A stretch of 64,000 bases of DNA from Gillisia sp. Its GTDB lineage: Bacteria; Bacteroidota; Bacteroidia; Flavobacteriales; Flavobacteriaceae. Both the position numbers and the translations under genes were made by a program. Location of the stretch: positions 62,001 to 126,000 of the forward strand of contig JAGXIL010000089.1 of NCBI GenBank assembly GCA_024635655.1, in the 5' to 3' direction. The notes below the pieces were generated by a model. It searched no databases, had not been told where the DNA came from, and worked only from the letters and a program-made list of their open reading frames with translations. Positions 27,155-36,309 of this stretch are shown here, piece by piece (the first letter of the stretch is position 1; each line of letters opens with the position of its first letter).

Positions 27155-27964
27155 TTAATCGATCTGCTTCAATGATTTCACAAAATTACCTATAAAAATT
27201 TCCTGTTTTTCTTTGGTCAGCAGGTCAAGCGACAAATAAGGGTTTAAATCTTCTAGTTCCACCAGTAAAATAGCTTGGTCCCGGAGCCTGCAGGCATCAA
27301 CCCTTGTGATCCCACGTTCCAAATCATTCCACGCAATGAATTTATCAGCAAATTTCAGGTCTTCCCGGGTGGGAATATATTCGGTGAGATTCCAGCGCTT
27401 CTCTTTATCAGGTGCATAAAGGGCGTATTGAAAAGTATTGTTCAAATAGTAAAAAGAAACCTCGTACTCAAAATCTATTAATGGTTGTATGAGCTTTCCT
27501 TCCAGGTCTATGTCCTTCAGTTCTTCTTTAGTGAGAATCTCCATTCCTATAGAATCGGCGCCGTTCATTAGTTTTACAACATATTGAGAGGGATCTCCCA
27601 GTTGTCCTATATCTTCAGGTTTTTCAACTGTGGGAATAACAGGATACCCCAGCTTCATAAGATCGGGCAAATATTGTTTCCCACGGATGTCAGCTTTTCC
27701 GTCAAAGGAATTAAAAGTTTTCAGGTTCCTCTTCTTTACCTCGGCTAGAAATTTCTCGAAATATTCCTGATATCCCAGCACCGCGCCGGTATTTCGGAAA
27801 ACAATTATATCTGCACAATCCAGATTCGAGATTGCCTGATGCGGATGTCCGATAAGAATGTTGAAATGTTCCTTTAACCTGGAGGTAATAAAAAGATCCT
27901 CTTCGTAATATTTTCTTCCTTTTGCCTCGTAATAAAGGTCGGTTAAATAAAGTATGCTGGTCAT
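27155..27964 (-). CDS. ATP-grasp-like protein (RimK/glutathione synthetase type)
   Basis: 269 residues. The mid and C-terminal parts look like an ATP-grasp fold: a lysine strand YVVKLMNGADSIGMEIL, LIQPLIDFEYEVSFYYL, and the metal-binding VELEDLNPYLSL near the end. Such enzymes join a carboxylate to an amine using ATP. The N-terminal third is a Rossmann-like preATP-grasp domain. It is a single gene with its own -7 element. The substrate is not evident; I have no close named homologue in mind. Confidence 0.72.
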   Translation of the reverse strand: MTSILYLTDLYYEAKGRKYYEEDLFITSRLKEHFNILIGHPHQAISNLDCADIIVFRNTGAVLGYQEYFEKFLAEVKKRNLKTFNSFDGKADIRGKQYLPDLMKLGYPVIPTVEKPEDIGQLGDPSQYVVKLMNGADSIGMEILTKEELKDIDLEGKLIQPLIDFEYEVSFYYLNNTFQYALYAPDKEKRWNLTEYIPTREDLKFADKFIAWNDLERGITRVDACRLRDQAILLVELEDLNPYLSLDLLTKEKQEIFIGNFVKSLKQID

Positions 27965-28009
27965 TATGCTTTGGGTGGTATGTAATTAAAAAATAAAATT
28001 TTGAGTCGG

Positions 28010-28017
28010 CAAATTTA
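28010..28017 (-). promoter_or_regulatory. -7 element for the ATP-grasp gene
   Basis: TAAATTTG on the minus strand (plus CAAATTTA), a perfect match 45 bp before the ATG. Confidence 0.45.
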
Positions 28018-28099
28018 GCGTTATAATGGAACTTTGAGGTAGGCAAAGGCTGAATATTTCAAGGGAAGAAAAATAATTTAATGTTGAATTTCGGAGGTT

Positions 28100-28822
28100 T
28101 TACTTCCCGTCAAAAATCTCCTGTAACTGCTGAGCATTTTCCGGGGCATTGGCCTCTATATCATTATTGAAGTAGATATACACCTCTTTAGCTCCGGATT
28201 CTTTAATTTTCTTATGCCATTCCTTAAGTTCCCCTTTGGAATAATAGTAGTGATACCAGTCTTTTCCCTTTCCGTGAAAGCGCACATAGCCCACTCCGCC
28301 GGTAACGATCATATCTTCCGGAAAGTCGGGAGTGGAAATGGAGCAGAAATGCACTTTGTGTTTCTCCATGATCTCGTAAACTTCCGGGACGAACCACGAG
28401 TCATGCCTGAACTCTATAACGTTCTTGTTCTTAGCTTCTAAAGCTTTGCAAAAATTGATAAGCTTTTCATCATTCCGGTGTAAATTTGGCGGAAGTTGCC
28501 ATAGGATGCAGCTCAGCTTCTTTTTCATTGCCCTGGCCACATCCTGAAACTTTTCCAGACTCTCTTCAGGATCGTTCAGCTTTTTCATCTGGGTAACATA
28601 CCTGCTCCCTTTGAGGGTGAAGTGGAAATTGGAGGGCACCTGTGTTTCCCAGTTTTCAAGGGTAGATTCTTTGGGAAGTTTGTAATAGGTGTTATTTACT
28701 TCTACAGTATTAAAGACAGAAGCATAATGATCCAGCCATTTCTTTTGTGCCAGTTTTTCCGGATAGAATTTCCCTTTCCAGTCTTTATAATTCCATCCTG
28801 AACATCCTATGTACACTTTCAT
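28100..28822 (-). CDS. DUF72 domain protein
   Basis: 240 residues, starting KVYIGCSGWNYKDWKGKFYP and with NTVEVNNTYYKLP, FTLKGSRYVTQ, IEFRHDSWF and YIYFNNDIEANAPENA. These are the hallmarks of the DUF72 (YecE-like) TIM-barrel family, widely conserved but without a settled biochemical function. It stands alone, between the ATP-grasp gene and the alpha/beta hydrolase. Length is normal and no residue of the pattern seems missing. Confidence 0.92.
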   Translation of the reverse strand: MKVYIGCSGWNYKDWKGKFYPEKLAQKKWLDHYASVFNTVEVNNTYYKLPKESTLENWETQVPSNFHFTLKGSRYVTQMKKLNDPEESLEKFQDVARAMKKKLSCILWQLPPNLHRNDEKLINFCKALEAKNKNVIEFRHDSWFVPEVYEIMEKHKVHFCSISTPDFPEDMIVTGGVGYVRFHGKGKDWYHYYYSKGELKEWHKKIKESGAKEVYIYFNNDIEANAPENAQQLQEIFDGK

Positions 28823-28909
28823 TGATTCCCTGTTTCTTTAAACTACTTTAAGGTAAGAAATTTTCATAGGAATAAAGGAGAACCAAGAATTCAAAAACTG
28901 AAGTAACAA

Positions 28910-29756
28910 TTAATTTCGTGGAGTATAATCAAATGGTTCAGTGAGAAACCGTGTTGCTATTGCATTAAAAATTTCCGGGGTATTTCGGGGAGCTACGTGA
29001 TTGTTTCTGGGCATTATAGAAAGCTGGCCTTTCGTTAGATTGTCAAACATTTCAACTGCATGTATATTTTTAATGATATCTCTGTCTCCCACCATGATCA
29101 GAACAGGTACTTCTATACTTTTTAGCTCGGTATGGCTTATATTGGGCTGGTTGAGTAAGAGGCCGTCTAGTTGCAGTTCCAATCCCCAGTTTTTGGTCGT
29201 ATCGCCTTTTGCCAGCATCTCTTTTGCTATTGCCTGATATTTCCTGACATTTTCCGGAGCCCAACCATGTACTGCTGTGGTATCCGGACGTAAATTGGGA
29301 GCCATAGCAACAATTTTCCTGAGGTTTGATTTTTTGCTGATACCCATCAGAAGCCCAATAATACCGCCATCACTCCAGCCTAAAATATTTACTGAGTCTA
29401 ATTTTAGGTGATTAACCAATCCATCATAATCTGCTGTAATTTGGTTATAGGTTAAAGAGTCTGTTTTTAATTCAGACCTTCCGTGGCCTCTGTTGTCAGC
29501 AATAATAACTCTGTAGTTGGTTTTAAAGAAATCGATCTGGTTTTCCATGGACTTGATGTTGGCGCCATTGCCGTGGATGAGAAGCAGAGGTTCCCCTTTT
29601 CCATATTCTTCGTAATATATTTTTGCCCCGTTTAGCTCAACATATTTCCCAATAGCTTCGTTCTCCCCAGAGGTTGTCTGCAGATTCCTGGGCATTGGAA
29701 GCTTCAACAAAAATAAAGGAGAAAAATAGGAATAAAGGAATAATGGTTCTTTGCAT
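28910..29756 (-). CDS. Secreted alpha/beta hydrolase with frameshift after the signal peptide
   Basis: The catalytic body is intact: LLLIHGNGAN (oxyanion loop), VIIADNRGHGRS, the nucleophile elbow LGWSDGGI, VLIMVGDRD with the acid, and a late histidine in RNNHVAPR. The frame of this body runs upstream without a proper signal peptide. One frame over, an ATG at 29756 encodes a textbook signal peptide (MQRTIIPLFLFFSFIFVEAS, then NAQ). The two frames would join if the GGGG run at 29668-29665 had one G fewer, giving ...DNLWENEAIGKYVELNG and a 281-residue secreted enzyme. So this copy is either frameshifted or mis-sequenced. The long-frame ATG at 29848 is not a credible start. Confidence 0.75.
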
Positions 29757-30078
29757 GGTTTTGTTTTAATAAGGGTTAATTGATCGATTGCGGAGTAGGG
29801 GAGTCGGACCTGTTGTTTTACAAATGGAATTTTTTGTTGGTATAACATGTAATAGAATTCACAATGGCCTTTGCCGTTCTGCTAATTATCCTACCAATTT
29901 AGAACTTTTAATGTATATACCGGTGTTGGGTCTGAAGAATGGTACCCAGGGATATCCAATGCAAAGGTTTATAGGTAATTAGCATATTTTGTTATAAATT
30001 ATATACCTATTTTAATGGCCTTGTTTTTTGACCATTTTGAACCATGATCTGTCATAGTGAACTTATAATTATTACAAT

Positions 30079-30705
30079 ATGGAAAATACAGTACCCGGCC
30101 TGCAGGTATATCCTGATTTTATAGATCCTTCTATGGAAGAAGAATTAATTAATGAAATTGATGCTCAAATTTGGGTGGTTGATTACAACAGGAGGTTACA
30201 ATACTACGGTTACAGGAATGAACTGGAATCTCCTTATGACCTGGTAACCTTCCCGGTTCCTTTCCCACCATTAATTCAAAAATTATCAGAGAAAATAGTA
30301 ACGCGCAATATCTTATCTAGCCAACCGGACCAGGTAATCATCAATGAGTACGTGCCGGGAGAAGGAATCAGGCCACATAAGGACAGGAACTACTTCGAAA
30401 ATTAGATCTGCGGCGTCAATCTGGGGAGTGGTTGCATCATGCGATTTATAAAAGTTAGTGGAGGAGAGGTGGTAGATGTGGAGATTCCACAGCGTTCATT
30501 ATATGTTATGCAGGATGAGGCAAGATATAAATGGAAGCATGCCATACCACCCCGAAAAAAAGATAAGATAGATGGAAATATACAACACCGGGAAAGAAGG
30601 TTATCCATTACTTATCGTAAGGTTAAACCGGAAAAAGTTAAACCTTTAAATCCCGATGGTAAGGTAGCGGGAATGTTGCGGGAACTTTTTAATATTGAGG
30701 TTTGA
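30079..30705 (+). pseudogene. AlkB-like 2OG-Fe(II) dioxygenase interrupted by one in-frame TAG
   Basis: The frame runs 209 codons from the ATG at 30079 to the stop ending at 30705 and is broken only by a TAG at 30403-30405. Before it: VINEYVPGEGIRPHKDRNYF with the iron-binding HxD. After it, in the same frame: ICGVNLGSGCIMRF, then RSLYVMQDEARYKWKH with the second iron histidine, IPPRKKD, and RERRLSITYR with the 2-oxoglutarate-binding arginines. Glutamine (CAG) would fit the site, so a single C-to-T change explains the stop. AlkB-type enzymes remove alkyl groups from nucleic acid bases. All catalytic residues remain, which suggests a very recent loss or read-through. Confidence 0.9.
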
Positions 30706-30817
30706 TGTATTGCAATTTCTGGTGGAGCTACTTAGTCAATTAGGTTTTTATTATTTGCATATTATCGTATGACTTATTAAACAAGAGTTCGAAAATAGCC
30801 AAAAATCTCGAAATGAT

Positions 30818-30839
30818 TCCCTGCCAACACAGGCAGGGA
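30818..30839. repeat. Hairpin TCCCTGCC-AACACA-GGCAGGGA
   Basis: A perfect 8-bp inverted repeat between the alkB-like pseudogene and the convergent arabinofuranosidase gene, without a T tract. It may be a dispersed flavobacterial palindrome or a weak terminator. Confidence 0.5.
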
Positions 30840-30886
30840 TGACTGCTAAAATCTATTGGATTAGTTTCTATTATCAAATCTTGTTT

Positions 30887-32482
30887 CTATTCCAAGCCAA
30901 TTACTACCAAAGAATGTTTAGGGATTTTAAGGGTAAGTTTCCCATTGTTTAATTTCGCATCCTTATAAGCTGCGGGCTGTACCTGATCAGGGTTATTAAA
31001 CGTATTGATGGCATCTACGCTGTTTCCGGTGAGCAACTTAGCTGATCCCTGCACGATCTTATTTACGTTCATTCCCCTGATCTCAAATGTCACTTCCTGA
31101 GTGTCGTTCGGGTGAAGGTTTGAGACCGTAAAATGAATTCTTCCTTCCTTATCTTTTGACACTGTAGAGCTTATCACCGGGATTCCGGGTTCATCCAGCT
31201 CCAGGTCAAACCGGCTTACTACAGGTTCATCCCATTCGGTTTCATATCGATCTATATTATTAAAAACAGGAATTAGCGTAGCGTTGTGATGTACTTTGTA
31301 CATATTAAATACATGATAGGTTGGAGTGAGCAGCATTTTGGGGCCATCCGTTATCACCATGGCCTGCAAAACATTAACAGTTTGGGCAATGTTGGCAAGT
31401 TTTACGCGGTCGGCATGGGAATTCATTATATCCAGGCTTGAGGATGCAATCAGAGCATCGCGAATAGAATTTTGCTGTTCGAGAAAACCCGGGTTCGTCC
31501 CTTCCAGGGGATTTGTCCAGATTCCCCATTCATCCACTGCCAGAACTACTTTTTTCGCAGGATCATATTTGTCCATAACGGTTTTGTGGCGGGTGATAAA
31601 TTCATCCAGCAGCAGGCCTGCTTTAATTCCGCGGTAATACATTTCCTCTCCAAAATTCGCAGAAACCCCTTTATCACTCCAGCCCTCACCGGGAATAGAA
31701 TAATAGTGAAGCGAAATGGCATCCATACTCCCGGCTGCCTCACGCATCAGGGTTTCTGTCCATTTATAATCAAGGTCATTTGAACCGCTGGCAATTTTAA
31801 ATAGGTCGTTATCACTGTAGTTTTTTGCATAGGTTTGATATAGACGATATTGGTTAGCATAGAAATCGGCGGTCATAGTTCCGCCGCATCCCCAGCTCTC
31901 GTTCCCAATCCCAAAGAATTTGATCTTCCAGGGTTCATCCCTTCCGTTTTCACGGCGAAGATTGGCAAGCTCGCTCTCGCCGTCATAGGTCATATATTCG
32001 ATCCATTTGTTCATTTCAGCTGGGGAGCCGCTTCCCACATTAGCCGAAATATAAGGTTCTGCACCAATTAATTCTGCAAACCGCAGAAATTCGTGTGTTC
32101 CGAAACTATTGTCTTCTGCCACGCCGCCCCAGTGGGTGTTGATACGTACAGGACGATCTTCCCGGGGCCCAATTCCATCCCGCCAACTATATTCATCGGC
32201 AAAACAACCACCCGGCCAGCGGATATTCGGAATCTGAAGTTCCTTCAGGGCGTTTAAGACATCTGTACGGTATCCTTCCTGGTTTGGGATTTCTGAATCC
32301 GGTCCTACCCAAATTCCTTCATAAATTCCCCGCCCAAGATGTTCAGAGAATTGCCCGTAAATATGCTCACTGATGTTATCTGTTCCCTGGTCAGCATTCA
32401 CGATAACCGTATTTGTCTGTGCCAATAATTGCCCGCTGTAATTGGATAGAACTGCAATTAATATTAATAAAAAATTCTTCAT
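30887..32482 (-). CDS. Secreted alpha-L-arabinofuranosidase, GH51
   Basis: 531 residues with signal peptide (MKNFLLILIAVLSN...LLAQ). The (beta/alpha)8 barrel carries IRWPGGCFADEYSWRDGIGP, FFGIGNESWGCGG with the acid/base glutamate, and LAVDEWGIW with the nucleophile glutamate. The C-terminal beta-sandwich ends VVIGLE. GH51 enzymes release terminal arabinofuranose from plant or algal polysaccharides. It stands alone; no SusC/D or other glycan genes are near. A possible -7 element lies about 100 bp upstream (32592-32585). Confidence 0.95.
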   Translation of the reverse strand: MKNFLLILIAVLSNYSGQLLAQTNTVIVNADQGTDNISEHIYGQFSEHLGRGIYEGIWVGPDSEIPNQEGYRTDVLNALKELQIPNIRWPGGCFADEYSWRDGIGPREDRPVRINTHWGGVAEDNSFGTHEFLRFAELIGAEPYISANVGSGSPAEMNKWIEYMTYDGESELANLRRENGRDEPWKIKFFGIGNESWGCGGTMTADFYANQYRLYQTYAKNYSDNDLFKIASGSNDLDYKWTETLMREAAGSMDAISLHYYSIPGEGWSDKGVSANFGEEMYYRGIKAGLLLDEFITRHKTVMDKYDPAKKVVLAVDEWGIWTNPLEGTNPGFLEQQNSIRDALIASSSLDIMNSHADRVKLANIAQTVNVLQAMVITDGPKMLLTPTYHVFNMYKVHHNATLIPVFNNIDRYETEWDEPVVSRFDLELDEPGIPVISSTVSKDKEGRIHFTVSNLHPNDTQEVTFEIRGMNVNKIVQGSAKLLTGNSVDAINTFNNPDQVQPAAYKDAKLNNGKLTLKIPKHSLVVIGLE

Positions 32483-32584
32483 AAGAATGCTTGTTAAAGT
32501 TATGGATGACTATGTAGTTCCGGTTAGTACTATTGATCGCATATTTGTAAATAGTCCCTGCCTAATTGAATTTGATTTTCTAAT

Positions 32585-32592
32585 CAAAATTA
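32585..32592 (-). promoter_or_regulatory. Possible -7 element for the arabinofuranosidase gene
   Basis: TAATTTTG on the minus strand (plus CAAAATTA) fits TAnnTTTG, 102 bp before the ATG; a leader of about 95 nt would follow. Confidence 0.3.
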
Positions 32593-32651
32593 AAGTTTCG
32601 ACGGATGTGTAATGGTATAAATACTTTGGAACCATAAATAATTATTATATA

Positions 32652-32740
32652 TAACAAACTTCCCATATAAAAAGCATTGCCAGCGAGCCCGGACTTTCAA
32701 TTCGATACAGGTTTTAGCATTGTTTTTATGTAGTGTTAGC
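32652..32740 (-). repeat. attC-like imperfect palindrome next to the TlpA-like gene
   Basis: On the minus strand the element begins with GCTAACAC right after the gene's stop and ends near GTTTGTTA. The inner arms CATATAAAAAGCATTGC and GCATTGTTTTTATG (plus strand) are imperfect complements. The gene's other side has GTGTTAGC at 33476-33469. This is the layout of an integron cassette, but no integrase is in the window. Confidence 0.4.
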
Positions 32741-32744
32741 TAAT

Positions 32745-33455
32745 TTATTTCAAACTACTTAATAATTCTAAAAATTCCTTTCCATCACCGATTTCTAATT
32801 TGCCATCTTTATGAACCATTGGTATGCCATCCTTAGCATATTTAATAACTCCATTTTTGTCGATAATAAGGTTTAAAGGAAATGCTCTAACATCTAAATT
32901 TTCAATCAACTTGTCAGCACTTATAATATGATCAAAATTAAATTCATGTTTCTTTAGAAAGTTTTCCACGCTCTCCATGTTTTCATAGGTGATCGATATA
33001 AAGTTGAATTCATGACCGTAGTCACGTTTCATTTCATTTAATACAGGCATTTCCTTAATACAAGGAGGACATCTTGTGAACCAAAAATTAATTAATGTTG
33101 GTTTTCCGTGATAATCTTTTAGGGATATTTCTTTTCCTTCAATCGTCTTTAATTTATAATTAGGATTTTTTTTGTTTATATATCTTTCTAAATAATTATT
33201 TAGGGCTTTAGCGTTTTTTACTTCAAACTTTCCAAAAACTAAAATAGAATCATTTCTGGAAATAGATTTTTCTCTTTTGAACGTAACGAAGGCTTCTTCT
33301 TTAAGAGATTGAGAGGTAAGATCTTTAATTTGTAAAATTTTTATATCTAATTCTCTTTTTGACATTATAGTCTCTCCATTAACTGTATAATATTTAGTTT
33401 GGGAGTAACTATTAAAACAAAAGAGTAGAACAAAAAGTAAGGTGATTTTTCTCAT
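32745..33455 (-). CDS. TlpA-like secreted thiol-disulfide oxidoreductase
   Basis: 236 residues from the ATG at 33455, which gives the signal peptide MRKITLLFVLLFCFNSYSQ; the longer frame begins at a GTG that is part of an 8-bp inverted repeat and is unlikely to be used. The C-terminal half is a TlpA/ResA-type thioredoxin fold with LINFWFTRCPPCIKEMP (CPPC redox site) and FNFISITYENMESVENFL. It probably reduces or isomerises disulfides in the periplasm. Codon use is more A/T-rich than its neighbours, and the flanks look like an integron cassette, so transfer is possible. Confidence 0.85.
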   Translation of the reverse strand: MRKITLLFVLLFCFNSYSQTKYYTVNGETIMSKRELDIKILQIKDLTSQSLKEEAFVTFKREKSISRNDSILVFGKFEVKNAKALNNYLERYINKKNPNYKLKTIEGKEISLKDYHGKPTLINFWFTRCPPCIKEMPVLNEMKRDYGHEFNFISITYENMESVENFLKKHEFNFDHIISADKLIENLDVRAFPLNLIIDKNGVIKYAKDGIPMVHKDGKLEIGDGKEFLELLSSLK

Positions 33456-33527
33456 ATTTTTAATATTGGCTAACACCTCGCTATCTGCCCCGGTGGATTT
33501 ATCCTATTTATATATCGATCAATTTAT

Positions 33528-34502
33528 TTAATAAATCAACCCAATCCTAGTCCGAATCAAATCCAGCAGCCCCATCAATTCCCGGCTTTTTTGAAAACTC
33601 ATCACCGTGCTTTCTGTCCGGCCTTCATCCAGCATTTGCTGTACGTGGGCTGCTTCATAATTATAACCCCGGCTGTTTACCTCAAAGTGGATTTCCTTTT
33701 CCTTTCCGTCTTGTTCTATAAGAATAGATGTAGGTTCATGGAACCTGTTCTTGACGGTAACCGTAGCTTTTTCAAAAGTAAGGCTTGCTGTGGTAGGGGT
33801 GGTGTTATTAATCGCACAGTCTAAACTGGCTACCGCTCCTGTGTCATATTGAAAATTAATGATACAGCTTTCATCTATCCCTGTATTGCATATTTCAGCT
33901 TTTGCTTTAACTTTCTCTGGAACACCCATAAGTGAAAGCGCTGCAAAAACAGGATAGATGCCTACATCCAGTAAACTTCCGCCTCCCAGGCTTTTGTTGT
34001 ACAACCTTTTTTCGGGAAGATATGGGGCGGCAAAGCCGAAATCGGCTTTTAGGTTGAGCAATTTTCCAAATTCCCTGCTTTTTATCTTCTCCAGTAAATA
34101 CTGGTAATGTGGCAAGAAAACTGTCCACATGCCTTCCATAAGGAACACGTTGTGCTCTTTAGCCGCTTCGATCATTTTGCTGACCTCTTCGGAATTCATG
34201 GCAAAAGGTTTTTCGCAGAGTACCGCCTTTTTATTCCGGAGGCACAGCAAAGTGTTCTCACAGTGGAATACGTGCGGGGTGGCAATGTAGATAATATCTA
34301 CCTCCTTATCCTGCGCCAGTTCCTCATAGCTTCCGTAGCTTTGGGAGAACTTGTACTTTTCAGCAAATTCTTCCGCGCGGCCTTTGTCCCGGCTGGCCAC
34401 GGCATATAATTCAGCACCCGGGACTTTCGCCAGGTCTTCAGAAAATTTTCCGGCTATTTTTCCGGGGCCTATAATTCCCCATTTGTAGGTTTTAGGTTTC
34501 AT
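33528..34502 (-). CDS. Gfo/Idh/MocA family oxidoreductase
   Basis: 324 residues. The N-terminal Rossmann domain has WGIIGPGKIAGKF and YIATPHVFHCEN, followed by the family's VLCEKPFAMN motif (EKP). The C-terminal alpha/beta domain begins about residue 125 (LMEGMWTVFLPHY) and has GGGSLLDVGIYPVF. These enzymes oxidise or reduce sugars and cyclitols with NAD(P). Its start overlaps the end of the Na+ symporter by 11 bp, so it belongs to the PIG-L/peptide/symporter operon. Substrate unknown, probably a sugar or derivative taken up by that symporter. Confidence 0.93.
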   Translation of the reverse strand: MKPKTYKWGIIGPGKIAGKFSEDLAKVPGAELYAVASRDKGRAEEFAEKYKFSQSYGSYEELAQDKEVDIIYIATPHVFHCENTLLCLRNKKAVLCEKPFAMNSEEVSKMIEAAKEHNVFLMEGMWTVFLPHYQYLLEKIKSREFGKLLNLKADFGFAAPYLPEKRLYNKSLGGGSLLDVGIYPVFAALSLMGVPEKVKAKAEICNTGIDESCIINFQYDTGAVASLDCAINNTTPTTASLTFEKATVTVKNRFHEPTSILIEQDGKEKEIHFEVNSRGYNYEAAHVQQMLDEGRTESTVMSFQKSRELMGLLDLIRTRIGLIY

Positions 34503-36201
34503 CGTTCACAATTTTTTCCGGAGAATATATTATAGATTGTAGTATAAAGGCTATGATAATGACCAAGAAACATCCCACCAGGTTCAGCCATAAATAAGGC
34601 ATCACATCATACGCCCATAATAAGACCACCAGGGCCTGGGTGATAAGGGCAGCGATAAATACCGCATTGCTCTGTACGTATGTAAAGAAAAAGGCAAGGA
34701 GGAAAATTCCCAGCACATTTCCGTAGAAAATGGAGCCAATGATGTTTACAAGCTCAATAAGGTTTTCGAATAAATTAGCTACGCTGGCAAAGAGGATGGC
34801 TATAACGCCCCAGATGAGGGTGAAATATTTTGAAGCTTTTACGTAATGAGCTTCCGATCGTTCCCCTTTTATACTTCGTTTGTAGAGATCTATTGTGGTT
34901 GTAGACCCCAGCGCATTTAATTCAGATGCGGTTGAAGACATGGCTGCGGAAAGGATCATCGCGAGTAAAAATCCTATTAATCCGCGGGGAAGATTGTTCA
35001 GGATAAAATGAATGAACACATAATCTTTGTCATTGGTCTCCATCTTAGGATTAGAGGCAGTGATCAATTCCCTGGCGCGTTCCCGGTTACTTATTTCAGC
35101 AGCATCCAGTTCCAGCATTTTATTACTGTAATTCTCTTCATCAGCAGGAGTAGAGATCCCCATACTTTCCCCAAACCGAATTGCCGTGATGTGTTTTTCC
35201 TCCTGCAGGTCTTTATTACTTTGCATCAGGTCGCGGTATTCTTCAGCATATTCTGAATCTAATACTTCGTTTTGTGCAGCGGGATTAAAATTTAAAGGTG
35301 CCTGGTTGAATTGGTAGAAAACAAATACCATCACCCCAACAAGCAGAATAAAAAATTGCATAGGCACTTTCAGAAGTCCGTTAAAGATAAGGCCCAGCTG
35401 CATTTCTTTTACGGACCTTCCGGTTAAATATCGCTGTACCTGACTTTGATCTGTTCCAAAATAGGAGAGGGCAAGGAAGGAGCCGCCAATAATTCCGCTC
35501 CAGAAAGTATAGCGGTTATTGAGGTCGAAGGAAAAATCGAGGATGTCCATCTTTCCGTTTGCCCCGGCAATCTGTAGGGCGTTGCTAAAGCTGATATTTT
35601 CGGGGAGATAGCTTACGATCAAAAAAAAGGCGGTGAACATCCCTGCAAAGATCACCGCCATTTGTTGTTTATGGGTTACGTTCACCGCTTTGGTTCCCCC
35701 TGAAACGGTGTAGATGATCACCAGAACCCCTATAAGAATGGTAAGGCCGTTAAGATCCCAGCCCAGAACGGCAGACAGGATAATAGCCGGGGCAAAGATG
35801 GTGATCCCGGCGGCAAGGCCCCGCTGGATCAAAAACAAAATAGCCGTTAAAGTCCTTGTTTTTCTGTCAAACCGGGTTTCCAGGTATTCGTATGCAGTAT
35901 ACACTTTCAGGCGGTGATAAATGGGAATAAATACCATACAAATAATAACCATGGCAATGGGTAACCCAAAGTAGAACTGAACGAAACCCATCCCGTCATG
36001 GTAAGCCTGGCCGGGAGTAGAGAGGAAGGTGATGGCACTGGCCTGGGTTGCCATAACTGAGAGGCCTACGGTCCACCAGCGGGCATCGTTTCCGCCGCCA
36101 ATGTAATCTTTTACATTTTTGCTGCCGCGGGTCTTATAAACGCCATAGCTTACAATAAAGATCAATGTTCCAAAAAGTACAACCCAGTCGATTAACTGCA
36201 T
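34492..36201 (-). CDS. Sodium:solute symporter (SSS family)
   Basis: 569 residues with about 13-14 hydrophobic helices. The N-terminal GSKNVKDYIGGGND and WWTVGLSVMATQASAITFLS are typical of SSS transporters such as SGLT. A long soluble insertion (about residues 305-385, rich in charged residues) lies between two helices. It takes up an organic solute with Na+ across the inner membrane. The ATG follows directly on the stop of a 35-residue membrane peptide (TAAATG), and its 3' end overlaps the oxidoreductase gene. The solute is unknown; the operon suggests an amino- or acetyl-sugar derivative. Confidence 0.93.
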   Translation of the reverse strand: MQLIDWVVLFGTLIFIVSYGVYKTRGSKNVKDYIGGGNDARWWTVGLSVMATQASAITFLSTPGQAYHDGMGFVQFYFGLPIAMVIICMVFIPIYHRLKVYTAYEYLETRFDRKTRTLTAILFLIQRGLAAGITIFAPAIILSAVLGWDLNGLTILIGVLVIIYTVSGGTKAVNVTHKQQMAVIFAGMFTAFFLIVSYLPENISFSNALQIAGANGKMDILDFSFDLNNRYTFWSGIIGGSFLALSYFGTDQSQVQRYLTGRSVKEMQLGLIFNGLLKVPMQFFILLVGVMVFVFYQFNQAPLNFNPAAQNEVLDSEYAEEYRDLMQSNKDLQEEKHITAIRFGESMGISTPADEENYSNKMLELDAAEISNRERARELITASNPKMETNDKDYVFIHFILNNLPRGLIGFLLAMILSAAMSSTASELNALGSTTTIDLYKRSIKGERSEAHYVKASKYFTLIWGVIAILFASVANLFENLIELVNIIGSIFYGNVLGIFLLAFFFTYVQSNAVFIAALITQALVVLLWAYDVMPYLWLNLVGCFLVIIIAFILQSIIYSPEKIVNDET

Positions 36202-36309
36202 TTAGGAGTAATTTTTCATGATAAAGTAAAACAGCAGTATGTATCCGGCATTGGCCAGTAGAACATAGGTGTAGGAACGTTTCCAGGTATATTTCTTTGG
36301 TTTTTCCAT
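36202..36309 (-). CDS. 35-residue membrane peptide between PIG-L and symporter genes
   Basis: A short frame, MEKPKKYTWKRSYTYVLLAN then AGYILLFYFIMKNYS: a basic N-terminus and one transmembrane helix. Its ATG overlaps the PIG-L stop by one base (TAATG) and its TAA directly abuts the symporter ATG, so it sits exactly in a translationally coupled chain, which strongly favours a real gene. I infer a small accessory subunit of the symporter, by analogy with small partners of other transporters; this is not proven. Confidence 0.8.
   Translation of the reverse strand: MEKPKKYTWKRSYTYVLLANAGYILLFYFIMKNYS

Noticed and set aside
29788-29812. tRNA T-arm-like and acceptor-like stretch (minus strand GGTCCGACTCCCCTACTCCGCA)
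   Set aside because: It resembles a tRNA 3' end or attachment-site remnant, but the T stem has two mismatches and no D or anticodon arm lies upstream, so it is not a tRNA gene.
29757-29848. Upstream ATG at 29848 as start of the alpha/beta hydrolase
   Set aside because: The added N-terminus (MLYQQKIPFVKQQV...) is not signal-like and covers probable promoter sequence; the true signal peptide is in another frame from 29756.
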